Of a DNA stretch of 64,000 nt, positions 1 through 13,745 are shown one piece after another. Origin of the DNA: Corella eumyota (Eukaryota > Chordata > Ascidiacea > Phlebobranchia > Corellidae). The stretch is taken from NCBI GenBank assembly GCA_963082875.1, contig OY720103.1, forward strand, positions 124,001 through 188,000, given 5' to 3'. The translations under genes and the position numbers were made by a program. Numbering within the stretch: the stretch's first letter is position 1; every line of letters starts with the position of its first letter. Under the pieces are notes generated by a model. It saw only the letters and a list, made by a program, of their open reading frames with translations, did no database searches and was not told the origin of the DNA.

Positions 1-713
1 TTGGTTTGACTTTGGAGATCCTCCGGATTGTGCAAATTTGTTGCTGTTCCGCGGGGAAGACGCACCTAAGCAAGTTTTGGCAGATCGACCTAAAATTAAT
101 CAATAGTCAAATTATTGCTATCACCGAAAATTCTACAATTACCCTAATCTTCAATATCATATACCACAACTAAATTAGAACCGATAACCCTTATACAGAT
201 GTAATGATCTCACAACCAAGCACATAGACATGTGTTCATTGGAAGACAAAGTTGTCACACCCCAGATCGGCATCAAACATGAGGTCTCGACTTTTTTTAA
301 CTTTAAAATTTTGTGTTTACATAACAATACAGGAGAAGTACCATAAGTATTCCCAAATAACTGTTGATAACTAGCAATGAGTTGTTTTAAAATATCAAAT
401 CAAAACAACTGCACTAATCATAACAGTCAGAAGAAAACTGTATATATATAAGTTACTATGTCAATGAATATTTACCACCAGTTGCCCTCATCAAAAAATG
501 ACATAAACCACTGCGAAGTAAAAACTGGCTTCGTCAACGTTAAAAACTGGAATTCAAGTGTAAAAAACATGTAATAATGACCAACATGTAAAATAATAGA
601 ATATTTAATTTAAAGCAAGTACATAACCCTGTAAAACAATGAGTACAAATAAATACAAGTTTGTAATAGTGCAATATTTCAGGTAAAAACTTAAAACTGG
701 GTTAAGGTAACCG

Positions 714-1081
714 ACAGCGTGTTGTAGCGGTAAGAACACTTGCTACACCACTCATGAGGTCGTAGGTTCAATCCCCACTGCTCTCACGCTGTAGCGCTAT
801 TGAATAAGACGATATAAACGGTATAAACTTCTGCTGAGTCAGCACTTAATCAGCAGCGTAATTATCGGGCCAATTATAATCTATAATATCCCAAACCGCC
901 ACAGGCAACAGGCAACTCGATACTGGGTCTGAGTAACTGATGTTACTCTATGTTTAGGTCGCGCTTTCGACTTTCCCACATGGAAGATAAATGTGTATAT
1001 ACAGAAAAGAAATAAATAAACAAATACGAGTTGTCTGATTAATCAATCTTATAGAGAACGTCCGTAAAGACGGACTTTTTT
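714..1081 (+). ncRNA. Pol III-type unit: tRNA-like SINE with hairpin and T6 terminator (copy 1)
   Basis: A tRNA-like head (714-790) has a 7-bp closing stem (CAGCGTG with CACGCTG), an A-box-like TAGCGGTAAGA (725-735) and a perfect B box GGTTCAATCCC (765-775). The body ends in AAATAAATAAA at 1020. Downstream is the hairpin GTCCGTAAAGACGGAC (1060-1075) followed by TTTTTT (1076-1081). I found no run of four T between head and terminator, so Pol III could in principle make an RNA of about 365 nt. The head and body are a tRNA-derived SINE seen again in receptor introns; the extension to the hairpin is specific to this array. Expression is not shown by sequence. Confidence 0.5.
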
Positions 1082-2217
1082 ACGGATAACGGAAGTTTGT
1101 TTCCGCCGTTTTATAAAATCTCCGCAAAATTTTCTTATCCGTATATTCTTTATCCTCGATTTAAAATAAACGTCAAAACACTACACAAAATACCCTTTTT
1201 TTTATCTAATTTCGTAAAAAAATCAATAAAAACATTTCAAGCAACCCAAATATACGGAAACGTGCAAAATGCGCAAATAAATTAACCCGTTAAATGCATC
1301 TTTTTTAAACCTTTAAATTGTATAAACAAACACATAAACATTTTTTATCTAAATGAGTTTAGTTCACCGAGGTTAAACAAACAGATCTACATCAAATTCG
1401 AATAATAAATTCAAAAAATTCAACTTGAATTCTCATTGCCGTCAGTTGGCGCGCTGCAATGAATTCCGCCAATTTTTTGCGGAAAAAAGCGGAAAAACAA
1501 GGCAAAGAATTTTCGTCAAAAAACTTAAATCGTAACATACAAAAATATAAAATTTTATTCATTTTCAACATAAATCACGTACCAAAAACTTGCAAAACAA
1601 TTCTGTGACAACAATATATGTATTAAAACTAACAAAATTCCAAAAAACTCGATTTTAAAATTTTCGCCGACGCGAAATTTAAATCGACTGTCGCAAAAAG
1701 CTGCATAATTTTGATTAACACATTTTTAATTGAATTTCCTGTCAGATTACTTTAAAAAATTCCTTACACGTTTTAAAAATAAATATACATGTTGTGGTAT
1801 AACCGTTTTTTCCAGCAACGTCTGTTGCTATGTTCGAGGATAAACTTAAAACCCTAATTTGCAAAAGTAGAACACCCTGCATGGGGTGCTACCTAAATAT
1901 TCTAGCAAGCTGTTTGAACAATACAAGGTTACACCGAAGCGTAATGTCCGAACATCGAAATCTAGCTTGAACTAACACATTCCATTGGAACACCCTTTCT
2001 CATACTTGCAACATTTTTCTTACATTTTCACACCTCAGAATTCTCTGCACAATAAAATCTCATCTTTTCCGTTTCCGGCCGCCTTAATACAATCCAAAAA
2101 ATACACATTAAGCTCGATGTTTAAAATATAAACTGAATACAGCGATATTAGTTAAACCACCACATGCTACTCGAACATTGGGAAGTTATTAAAACATTTA
2201 TTGGGTGCGGCAAGTCC

Positions 2218-2390
2218 AGCTTTGTCGTCGAGCTAACATACTTCGTGTAGTAGTCAGAACACTTTTTCCTACACTATATGAGGTCCTGGGTCGATGCCCA
2301 CCACTCTCTTTGCTGTAGGGTTCACAAGTATGGCACAAAAACGACATGAACTCCTGCTAAGCCAACACTTAATCGTGGCGATCATTTAAA
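2218..2390 (+). repeat. Second, degenerate tRNA-derived SINE in the array unit (representative copy)
   Basis: GTGTAGTAGTCAGAACAC, then GGTCCTGGGTCGATGCCC, then GGCACAAAAACGACATGAAC parallels the head and body of the SINE at 54,386. A TTTTT run between its A- and B-box positions would stop Pol III early, so it is probably silent. It recurs in every unit that covers this region (for example about 5,640, 9,075, 12,510, 15,940, 20,690, 27,200 and 33,710). Confidence 0.7.
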
Positions 2391-3442
2391 TATTTAACTT
2401 CTTTCGAACTAAATTATAATACTATTTCTCGGAGTAATGTCTTAACTTTTCCAACTAGAAACATAGATCTGTAATTGCACTCTTAAGAGGGTTGAAATTG
2501 CCTTACAATAATTATGCCGCATATCATTTCCAACAATAGAATTACAAATTGCTGTTTCTCTGAATTTTTATTACGAGATTAAGATAGCTTAAATAGTTGG
2601 ACTTAACCAACAGATAATAATAAGTATAGCTCAACAAGACAACGAAAAACATCACGCTACCGAACAAGTTTTTTTTCAAATTACCAATTGTACATGTAGA
2701 CAATGACTACATTGCTTAAATTAAACTACAAGCACATATATCATTTTGCTACAATATAAAGCACCATTTTTTGTCTAAAATATTAAAGATTAATATTCTT
2801 CCTTAGCACAGTGGTCAAAATAACTATAATAACTTGCATGATTTTGCTAGTATAAGGATTTCAACACTCAAATCTTTAAGCTATTCAACAAATCATCTTC
2901 CCATTCCTTGTTCTGACACTAAAAACAATTACAAATACAAACTGCAATAAAGCTGATTATCAGTAGGCCTGGATAAAAGTTTTGCTACCGACAAACTAAC
3001 AAAATAAGTTTACCAACAATTATATCAAAAGTAATCCTCCAATAATTAGAAAATCTACCTTGTTTTGTTGAACAACTTTGTAATCAGTGAATATATCTCA
3101 GTAACTGCATGTGCTACAGAATGACTGAGACATTCTAGTCTTGTGCCACAGCTTGGTGAGTTAGTCAAGTTACAAACAACAGCATGGCCAGGTTGGGTGA
3201 AAAATGGGTGAACTCGTGCAGTTGAGATTTAGAAGAAATCACAATCAGCAAAAACTCGAGAATTTCGCCCAATTTCTTTGAACTAAAAAATAAGTAAATT
3301 CATCATGACGTCCCATAACTTTGGCTTAATAACGCAATGTAGATAATGTGTATCGTAGGTAATGTAAAGTCGAAACGCTGACGTCATTACTTTGATGTAA
3401 TTAATAAGCCGTAGTTACCTTTCCATGTTGTGACGTTAGAGA

Positions 3443-6400
3443 TTGGTTTGACTTTGGGGATCCTCCGGATTGTGCAAATTTGTTGCTGTTCCGCGGGGAA
3501 GACGCACTTAAGCAAGTTTTGGCAGATCGACCTAAAATTAATCAATAGTCAAATTATTGCTATCACCGAAAATTCTACAATTACCCTAATCTTCAATATC
3601 ATATACCACAACTAAATTAGAACCGATAACCATTATACAGATGTAATGATCTCACAACCAAGCACATAGACATGTGTTCATTGGAAGACAAAGTTGTCAC
3701 ACCCCAGATCGGCATCAAACATGAGGTCTTGACTTTTTTTAACTTTAAAATTTTGTGTTTACATAACAATACAGGAGAAGTACCATAAGTATTCCCAAAT
3801 AACTGTTGATAACTAGCAATGAGTTGTTTTAAAATATCAAATCAAAACAACTGCACTAATCATAACAGTCAGAAGAAAACTGTATATATATAAGTTACTA
3901 TGTCAATGAATATTTACCACCAGTTGCCCTCATCAAAAAATGACATAAACCACTGCGAAGTAAAAACTGGCTTCGTCAACGTTAAAAACTGGAATTCAAG
4001 TGTAAAAAACATGTAATAATGACCAACATGTAAAATAATAGAATATTTAATTTAAAGCAAGTACATAACCCTGTAAAACAATGAGTACAAATAAATACAA
4101 GTTTGTGATAGTGCAATATTTCAGGTAAAAACTTAAAACTGGGTTAAGGTAACCGACAGCGTGTTGTAGCGGTAAGAACACTTGCTACACCACTCATGAG
4201 GTCGTAGGTTCAATCCCCACTGCTCTCACGCTGTAGCGCTATTGAATAAGACGATATAAACGGTATAAACTTCTGCTGAGTCAGCACTTAATCAGCAGCG
4301 TAATTATCGGGCCAATTATAATCTATAATATCCCAAACTGCCACAGGCAACTCGATACTGGGTCTGAGTAACTGATGTTACTCTATGTTTAGGTCGCGCT
4401 TTCGACTTTCCCACATGGAAGATAAATGTGTATATACAGAAAAGAAATAAATAAACAAATACGAGTTGTCTGATTAATCAATCTTATAGAGAACGTCCGT
4501 AAAGACGGACTTTTTTACGGATAACGGAAGTTTGTTTCCGCCGTTTTATAAAATCTCCGCAAAATTTTCTTATCCGTATATTCTTTATCCTCGATTTAAA
4601 ATAAACGTCAAATCACTACACAAAATACCCTTTTTTTTATCTAATTTTGTAAAAAAATCAATAAAAACATTTCAAGCAACCCAAATATACGGAAACGTGC
4701 AAAATGCGCAAATAAATTAACCCGTTAAATGCATCTTTTTTAAACTTTTAAATTGTATAAACAAATACATAAACATTTTTTATCTAAATGAGTTTAGTTC
4801 ACCGAGGTTAAACAAACAGATCTACATCAAATTCGAATAATAAATTCAAAAAATTCAACTTGAATTCTCATTGCCGTCAGGTGGCGCGCTGCAATGAATT
4901 CCGCCAATTTTTTGCGGAAAAAAGCGGAAAAACAAGGCGAAGAATTTTCGTCAAAAAACTTAAGTCGTAACATACAAAAATATAAAATTTTATTCATTTT
5001 CAACATAAATCACGTACCAAAAACTTGCAAAACATTTCTGTGACAACAATGTATGTATTAAAAATAACAAAATTCCAAAAAACTCGATTTTAAAATTTTC
5101 GCCGACGCGAAATTTAAATCGACTGTCGCAAAAAGCTGCATAATTTTGATTAACACATTTTTAATTGAATTTCCTGTCAGATTACTTTAAAAAATTCCTT
5201 ACACGTTTTAAAAATAAATATACATGTTGTGGTATAACCGTTTTTTCCAGCAACGTCTGTTGCTATGTTCGAGGATAAACTTAAAACCCCAATTTCCAAA
5301 AGTAGAACACCCTGCATGGGGTGCTACCTAAATATTCTAGCAAGCTGTTTGAACAATACAAGGTTACACCGAAGCGTAATGTCCGAACATCGAAATCTAG
5401 CTTGAACTAACACATTCCATTGGAACACCCTTTCTCATACTTGCAACATTTTTCTTACATTTTCACACCTCAGAATTCTCTGCACAATAAAATCTCATCT
5501 TTTCCGTTTCCGGCCGCCTTAATACAATCCAAAAAATACACATTAAGCTCGATGTTTAAAATATAAACTGAATACAGCGATATTAGTTAAACCACCACAT
5601 GCTACTCGAACATTGGGAAGTTATTAAAACATTTATTGGGTGCGGCAAGTCCAGCTTTGTCGTCGAGCTAACATACTTCGTGTAGTAGTCAGAACACTTT
5701 TTCCTACACTATATGAGGTCCTGGGTCGATGCCCACCACTCTCTTTGCTGTAGGGTTCACAAGTATGGCACAAAAACGACATGAACTCCTGCTAAGCCAA
5801 CACTTAATCGTGGCGATCATTTAAATATTTAACTTCTTTCGAACTAAATTATAATACTATTTCTCGGAGTAATGTCTTAACTTTTCCAACTAGAAACATA
5901 GATCTGTAATTGCACTCTTAAGAGGGTTGAAATTGCCTTACAATAATTATGCCGCATATCATTTCCAACAATAGAATTACAAATTGCTGTTTCTCTGAAT
6001 TTTTATTACGAGATTAAGATAGCTTAAATAGTTGGACTTAACCAACAGATAATAATAAGTATAGCTCAACAAGACAACGAAAAACATCACGCTACCGAAC
6101 AAGTTTTTTTTCAAATTACCAATTGTACATGTAGACAATGACTACATTGCTTAAATTAAACTACAAGCACATATATCATTTTGCTACAATATAAAGCACC
6201 ATTTTTTGTCTAAAATATTAAAGATTAATATTCTTCCTTAGCACAGTGGTCAAAATAACTATAATAACTTGCATGATTTTGCTAGTATAAGGATTTCAAC
6301 ACTCAAATCTTTAAGCTATTCAACAAATCATCTTCCCATTCCTTGTTCTGACACTAAAAACAATTACAAATACAAACTGCAATAAAGCTGATTATCAGTA

Positions 6401-6877
6401 GGCCTGGATAAAAGTTTTGCTACCGACAAACTAACAAAATAAGTTTACCAACAATTATATCAAAAGTAATCCTCCAATAATTAGAAAATCTACCTTGTTT
6501 TGTTGAACAACTTTGTAATCAGTGAATATATCTCAGTAACTGCATGTGCTACAGAATGACTGAGACATTCTAGTCTTGTGCCACAGCTTGGTGAGTTAGT
6601 CAAGTTACAAACAACAGCATGGCCAGGTTGGGTGAAAAATGGGTGAACTCGTGCAGTTGAGATTTAGAAGAAATCACAATCAGCAAAAACTCGAGAATTT
6701 CGCCCAATTTCTTTGAACTAAAAAATAAGTAAATTCATCATGACGTCCCATAACTTTGGCTTAATAACGCAATGTAGATAATGTGTATCGTAGGTAATGT
6801 AAAGTCGAAACGCTGACGTCATTACTTTGATGTAATTAATAAGCCGTAGTTACCTTTCCATGTTGTGACGTTAGAGA
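3443..6877. repeat. Array copy 2
   Basis: This is a full 3435-bp unit, nearly identical to copy 3. It holds an intact Pol III-like unit at 4157-4516. No gene is seen. Confidence 0.92.
4157..4516 (+). ncRNA. Pol III-type unit, copy 2
   Basis: It has the same head, B box, body, hairpin and T6 as in copy 1, with no internal T4. Confidence 0.48.
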
Positions 6878-9800
6878 TTGGTTTGACTTTGGGGATCCTC
6901 CGGATTGTGCAAATTTGTTGCTGTTCCGCGGGGAAGACGCACTTAAGCAAGTTTTGGCAGATCGACCTAAAATTAATCAATAGTCAAATTATTGCTATCA
7001 CCGAAAATTCTACAATTACCCTAATCTTCAATATCATATACCACAACTAAATTAGAACCGATAACCATTATACAGATGTAATGATCTCACAACCAAGCAC
7101 ATAGACATGTGTTCATTGGAAGACAAAGTTGTCACACCCCAGATCGGCATCAAACATGAGGTCTTGACTTTTTTTAACTTTAAAATTTTGTGTTTACATA
7201 ACAATACAGGAGAAGTACCATAAGTATTCCCAAATAACTGTTGATAACTAGCAATGAGTTGTTTTAAAATATCAAATCAAAACAACTGCACTAATCATAA
7301 CAGTCAGAAGAAAACTGTATATATATAAGTTACTATGTCAATGAATATTTACCACCAGTTGCCCTCATCAAAAAATGACATAAACCACTGCGAAGTAAAA
7401 ACTGGCTTCGTCAACGTTAAAAACTGGAATTCAAGTGTAAAAAACATGTAATAATGACCAACATGTAAAATAATAGAATATTTAATTTAAAGCAAGTACA
7501 TAACCCTGTAAAACAATGAGTACAAATAAATACAAGTTTGTGATAGTGCAATATTTCAGGTAAAAACTTAAAACTGGGTTAAGGTAACCGACAGCGTGTT
7601 GTAGCGGTAAGAACACTTGCTACACCACTCATGAGGTCGTAGGTTCAATCCCCACTGCTCTCACGCTGTAGCGCTATTGAATAAGACGATATAAACGGTA
7701 TAAACTTCTGCTGAGTCAGCACTTAATCAGCAGCGTAATTATCGGGCCAATTATAATCTATAATATCCCAAACTGCCACAGGCAACTCGATACTGGGTCT
7801 GAGTAACTGATGTTACTCTATGTTTAGGTCGCGCTTTCGACTTTCCCACATGGAAGATAAATGTGTATATACAGAAAAGAAATAAATAAACAAATACGAG
7901 TTGTCTGATTAATCAATCTTATAGAGAACGTCCGTAAAGACGGACTTTTTTACGGATAACGGAAGTTTGTTTCCGCCGTTTTATAAAATCTCCGCAAAAT
8001 TTTCTTATCCGTATATTCTTTATCCTCGATTTAAAATAAACGTCAAAACACTACACAAAATACCCTTTTTTTTATCTAATTTTGTAAAAAAATCAATAAA
8101 AACATTTCAAGCAACCCCAAATATACGGAAACGTGCAAAATGCGCAAATAAATTAACCCGTTAAATGCATCTTTTTTAAACCTTTAAATTGTATAAACAA
8201 ATACATAAACATTTTTTATCTAAATGAGTTTAGTTCACCGAGGTTAAACAAACAGATCTACATCAAATTCGAATAATAAATTCAAAAAATTCAACTTGAA
8301 TTCTCATTGCCGTCAGTTGGCGCGCTGCAATAAATTCCGCCAATTTTTTGCAAAAAAAAGCGGAAAAACAAGGCGAAGAATTTTCGTCAAAAAACTTAAA
8401 TCGTAACATACAAAAATATAAAATTTTATTCATTTTCAACATAAATCACGTACCAAAAACTTGCAAAACATTTCTGTGACAACAATGTATGTATTAAAAA
8501 TAACAAAATTCCAAAAAACTCGATTTTAAAATTTTCGCCGACGCGAAATTTAAATCGACTGTCGCAAAAAGCTGCATAATTTTGATTAACACATTTTTAA
8601 TTGAATTTCCTGTCAGATTACTTTAAAAAATTCCTTACACGTTTTAAAAATAAATATACATGTTGTGGTATAACCGTTTTTTCCAGCAACGTCTGTTGCT
8701 ATGTTCGAGGATAAACTTAAAACCCCAATTTCCAAAAGTAGAACACCCTGCATGGGGTGCTACCTAAATATTCTAGCAAGCTGTTTGAACAATACAAGGT
8801 TACACCGAAGCGTAATGTCCGAACATCGAAATCTAGCTTGAACTAACACATTCCATTGGAACACCCTTTCTCATACTTGCAACATTTTTCTTACATTTTC
8901 ACACCTCAGAATTCTCTGCACAATAAAATCTCATCTTTTCCGTTTCCGGCCGCCTTAATACAATCCAAAAAATACACATTAAGCTCGATGTTTAAAATAT
9001 AAACTGAATACAGCGATATTAGTTAAACCACCACATGCTACTCGAACATTGGGAAGTTATTAAAACATTTATTGGGTGCGGCAAGTCCAGCTTTGTCGTC
9101 GAGCTAACATACTTCGTGTAGTAGTCAGAACACTTTTTCCTACACTATATGAGGTCCTGGGTCGATGCCCACCACTCTCTTTGCTGTAGGGTTCACAAGT
9201 ATGGCACAAAAACGACATGAACTCCTGCTAAGCCAACACTTAATCGTGGCGATCATTTAAATATTTAACTTCTTTCGAACTAAATTATAATACTATTTCT
9301 CGGAGTAATGTCTTAACTTTTCCAACTAGAAACATAGATCTGTAATTGCACTCTTAAGAGGGTTGAAATTGCCTTACAATAATTATGCCGCATATCATTT
9401 CCAACAATAGAATTACAAATTGCTGTTTCTCTGAATTTTTATTACGAGATTAAGATAGCTTAAATAGTTGGACTTAACCAACAGATAATAATAAGTATAG
9501 CTCAACAAGACAACGAAAAACATCACGCTACCGAACAAGTTTTTTTTCAAATTACCAATTGTACATGTAGACAATGACTACATTGCTTAAATTAAACTAC
9601 AAGCACATATATCATTTTGCTACAATATAAAGCACCATTTTTTGTCTAAAATATTAAAGATTAATATTCTTCCTTAGCACAGTGGTCAAAATAACTATAA
9701 TAACTTGCATGATTTTGCTAGTATAAGGATTTCAACACTCAAATCTTTAAGCTATTCAACAAATCATCTTCCCATTCCTTGTTCTGACACTAAAAACAAT

Positions 9801-10313
9801 TACAAATACAAACTGCAATAAAGCTGATTATCAGTAGGCCTGGATAAAAGTTTTGCTACCGACAAACTAACAAAATAAGTTTACCAACAATTATATCAAA
9901 AGTAATCCTCCAATAATTAGAAAATCTACCTTGTTTTGTTGAACAACTTTGTAATCAGTGAATATATCTCAGTAACTGCATGTGCTACAGAATGACTGAG
10001 ACATTCTAGTCTTGTGCCACAGCTTGGTGAGTTAGTCAAGTTACAAACAACAGCATGGCCAGGTTGGGTGAAAAATGGGTGAACTCGTGCAGTTGAGATT
10101 TAGAAGAAATCACAATCAGCAAAAACTCGAGAATTTCGCCCAATTTCTTTGAACTAAAAAATAAGTAAATTCATCATGACGTCCCATAACTTTGGCTTAA
10201 TAACGCAATGTAGATAATGTGTATCGTAGGTAATGTAAAGTCGAAACGCTGACGTCATTACTTTGATGTAATTAATAAGCCGTAGTTACCTTTCCATGTT
10301 GTGACGTTAGAGA
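6878..10313. repeat. Array copy 3
   Basis: This is a full 3436-bp unit, nearly identical to copy 2, with the Pol III-like unit at 7592-7951. Confidence 0.92.
7592..7951 (+). ncRNA. Pol III-type unit, copy 3
   Basis: It has the same elements as in copy 1; head and terminator are intact. Confidence 0.48.
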
Positions 10314-13300
10314 TTGGTTTGACTTTGGGGATCCTCCGGATTGTGCAAATTTGTTGCTGTTCCGCGGGGAAGACGCACTTAAGCAAGTTTTGGCAGATCG
10401 ACCTAAAATTAATCAATAGTCAAATTATTGCTATCACCGAAAATTCTACAATTACCCTAATCTTCAATATCATATACCACAACTAAATTAGAACCGATAA
10501 CCATTATACAGATGTAATGATCTCACAACCAAGCACATAGACATGTGTTCATTGGAAGACAAAGTTGTCACACCCCAGATCGGCATCAAACATGAGGTCT
10601 TGACTTTTTTTAACTTTAAAATTTTGTGTTTACATAACAATACAGGAGAAGTACCATAAGTATTCCCAAATAACTGTTGATAACTAGCAATGAGTTGTTT
10701 TAAAATATCAAATCAAAACAACTGCACTAATCATAACAGTCAGAAGAAAACTGTATATATATAAGTTACTATGTCAATGAATATTTACCACCAGTTGCCC
10801 TCATCAAAAAATGACATAAACCACTGCGAAGTAAAAACTGGCTTCGTCAACGTTAAAAACTGGAATTCAAGTGTAAAAAACATGTAATAATGACCAACAT
10901 GTAAAATAATAGAATATTTAATTTAAAGCAAGTACATAACCCTGTAAAACAATGAGTACAAATAAATACAAGTTTGTGATAGTGCAATATTTCAGGTAAA
11001 AACTTAAAACTGGGTTAAGGTAACCGACAGCGTGTTGTAGCGGTAAGAACACTTGCTACACCACTCATGAGGTCGTAGGTTCAATCCCCACTGCTCTCAC
11101 GCTGTAGCGCTATTGAATAAGACGATATAAACGGTATAAACTTCTGCTGAGTCAGCACTTAATCAGCAGCGTAATTATCGGGCCAATTATAATCTATAAT
11201 ATCCCAAACTGCCACAGGCAACTCGATACTGGGTCTGAGTAACTGATGTTACTCTATGTTTAGGTCGCGCTTTCGACTTTCCCACATGGAAGATAAATGT
11301 GTATATACAGAAAAGAAATAAATAAACAAACAAATACGAGTTGTCTGATTAATCAATCTTATAGAGAACGTCCGTAAAGACGGACTTTTTTACGGATAAC
11401 GGAAGTTTGTTTCCGCCGTTTTATAAAATCTCCGCAAAATTTTCTTATCCGTATATTCTTTATCCTCGATTTAAAATAAACGTCAAAACACTACACAAAA
11501 TACCCTTTTTTTTATCTAATTTTGTAAAAAAATCAATAAAAACATTTCAAGCAACCCCAAATATACGGAAACGTGCAAAATGCGCAAATAAATTAACCCG
11601 TTAAATGCATCTTTTTTAAACCTTTAAATTGTATAAACAAATACATAAACATTTTTTATCTAAATGAGTTTAGTTCACCGAGGTTAAACAAACAGATCTA
11701 CATCAAATTCGAATAATAAATTCAAAAAATTCAACTTGAATTCTCATTGCCGTCAGTTGGCGCGCTGCAATAAATTCCGCCAATTTTTTGCAAAAAAAAG
11801 CGGAAAAACAAGGCGAAGAATTTTCGTCAAAAAACTTAAATCGTAACATACAAAAATATAAAATTTTATTCATTTTCAACATAAATCACGTACCAAAAAC
11901 TTGCAAAACAATTCTGTGACAACAATATATGTATTAAAAATAACAAAATTCCAAAAAACTCGATTTTAAAATTTTTGCCGACGCGAAATTTAAATCGATT
12001 GTCGCAAAAAGCTGCATAATTTTGATTAACACATTTTTAATTGAATTTCCTGTCAGATTACTTTAAAAAATTCCTTACACATTTTAAAAATAAATATACA
12101 TGTTGTGGTATAACCGTTTTTTTCAGCAACGTCTGTTGCTATGTTCGAGGATAAACTTAAAACCCCAATTTGCAAAAGTAGAACACCCTGCATGGGGTGC
12201 TACCTAAATATTCTAGCAAGCTGTTTAAACAATCCAAGGATACACCGAAGCGTAATGTCCGAACATCGAAATCTAGCTTGAACTAACACATTCCATTAGA
12301 ACACTCTTTCTCATACATTTTTCTTACATTTTCACACCTCAGAATTCTCTGCACAATAAAATCTCATCTTTTCCGTTTCCGGCCGCCTTAATACAATCCA
12401 AAAAATACACATTAATCTCGATGTTTAAAATATAAACTGAATACAGCGATATTAGTTAAACCACCACATGCTACTCGAACATTGGGAAGTTATTAAAACA
12501 TTTATTGGGTGCGGCAAGTCCAGCTTTGTCGTCGAGCTAACATACTTCGTGTAGTAGTCAGAACACTTTTTCCTACACTATATGAAGTCCTGGGTCGATG
12601 CCCACCACTCTCTTGCTGTAGGGTTCACAAGTAAGGCACAAAAACGACACGAACTCCTGATAAGCCAACACTTAATCGTGGCGATCATTTAAATATTTAA
12701 CTTCTTTCGAACTAAATTATAATACTATTTCTCGGAGTAATGTCTTAACTTTTCCAACTAGAAACATAGATCTGTAATTGCACTCTTAAGAGGGTTGAAA
12801 TTGCCTTACAATAATTATGCCGCATATCATTTCCAACAATAGAATTACAAATTGCTGTTTCTCTGAATTTTTATTACGAGATTAAGATAGCTTAAATAGT
12901 TGGACTTAACCAACAGATAATAATAAGTATAGCTCAACAAGACAACGAAAAACATCACGCTACCGAACAAGTTTTTTTTCAAATTACCAATTGTACATGT
13001 AGACAATGACTACATTGCTTAAATTAAACTACAAGCACATATATCATTTTGCTACAATATAAAGCACCATTTTTTGTCTAAAATATTAAAGATTAATATT
13101 CTTCCTTAGCACAGTGGTCAAAATAACTATAATAACTTGCATGATTTTGCTAGTATAAGGATTTCAACACTCAAATCTTTAAGCTATTCAACAAATCATC
13201 TTCCCATTCCTTGTTCTGACACTAAAAACAATTACAAATACAAACTGCAATAAAGCTGATTATCAGTAGGCCTGGATAAAAGTTTTGCTACCGACAAACT

Positions 13301-13745
13301 AACAAAATAAGTTTACCAACAATTATATCAAAAGTAATCCTCCAATAATTAGAAAATCTACCTTGTTTTGTTGAACAACTTTGTAATCAGTGAATATATC
13401 TCAGTAACTGCATGTGCTACAGAATGACTGAGACATTCTAGTCTTGTGCCACAGCTTGGTGAGTTAGTCAAGTTACAAACAACAGCATGGCCAGGTTGGG
13501 TGAAAAATGGGTGAACTCGTGCAGTTGAGATTTAGAAGAAATCACAATCAGCAAAAACTCGAGAATTTCGCCCAATTTCTTTGAACTAAAAAATAAGTAA
13601 ATTCATCATGACGTCCCATAACTTTGGCTTAATAACGCAATGTAGATAATGTGTATCGTAGGTAATGTAAAGTCGAAACGCTGACGTCATTACTTTGATG
13701 TAATTAATAAGCCGTAGTTACCTTTCCATGTTGTGACCTTAGAGA
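10314..13745. repeat. Array copy 4
   Basis: This is a full 3432-bp unit with the Pol III-like unit at 11028-11391. It shares a small deletion near 12,315 with copy 5, which suggests local duplication or conversion between neighbours. Confidence 0.92.
11028..11391 (+). ncRNA. Pol III-type unit, copy 4
   Basis: It has the same elements, with one extra AAAC in the A-rich tract near 11,325. Confidence 0.48.

Larger units (their letters stand above)
1..3442. repeat. Array copy 1 (left edge cut by window)
   Basis: The first base matches base 3443 of the next copy, so this copy is almost whole. It has a 7-bp extra repeat of CAGGCAA near 905 that copies 2-5 lack. It contains the Pol III-like unit at 714-1081 and a degenerate second SINE at about 2218-2390. 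Confidence 0.9.

Noticed and set aside
714-790. A functional tRNA gene in the array unit
   Set aside because: The head is tRNA-like with a good B box, but arms pair imperfectly and it continues into a SINE body with an AAATAAATAAA tail.
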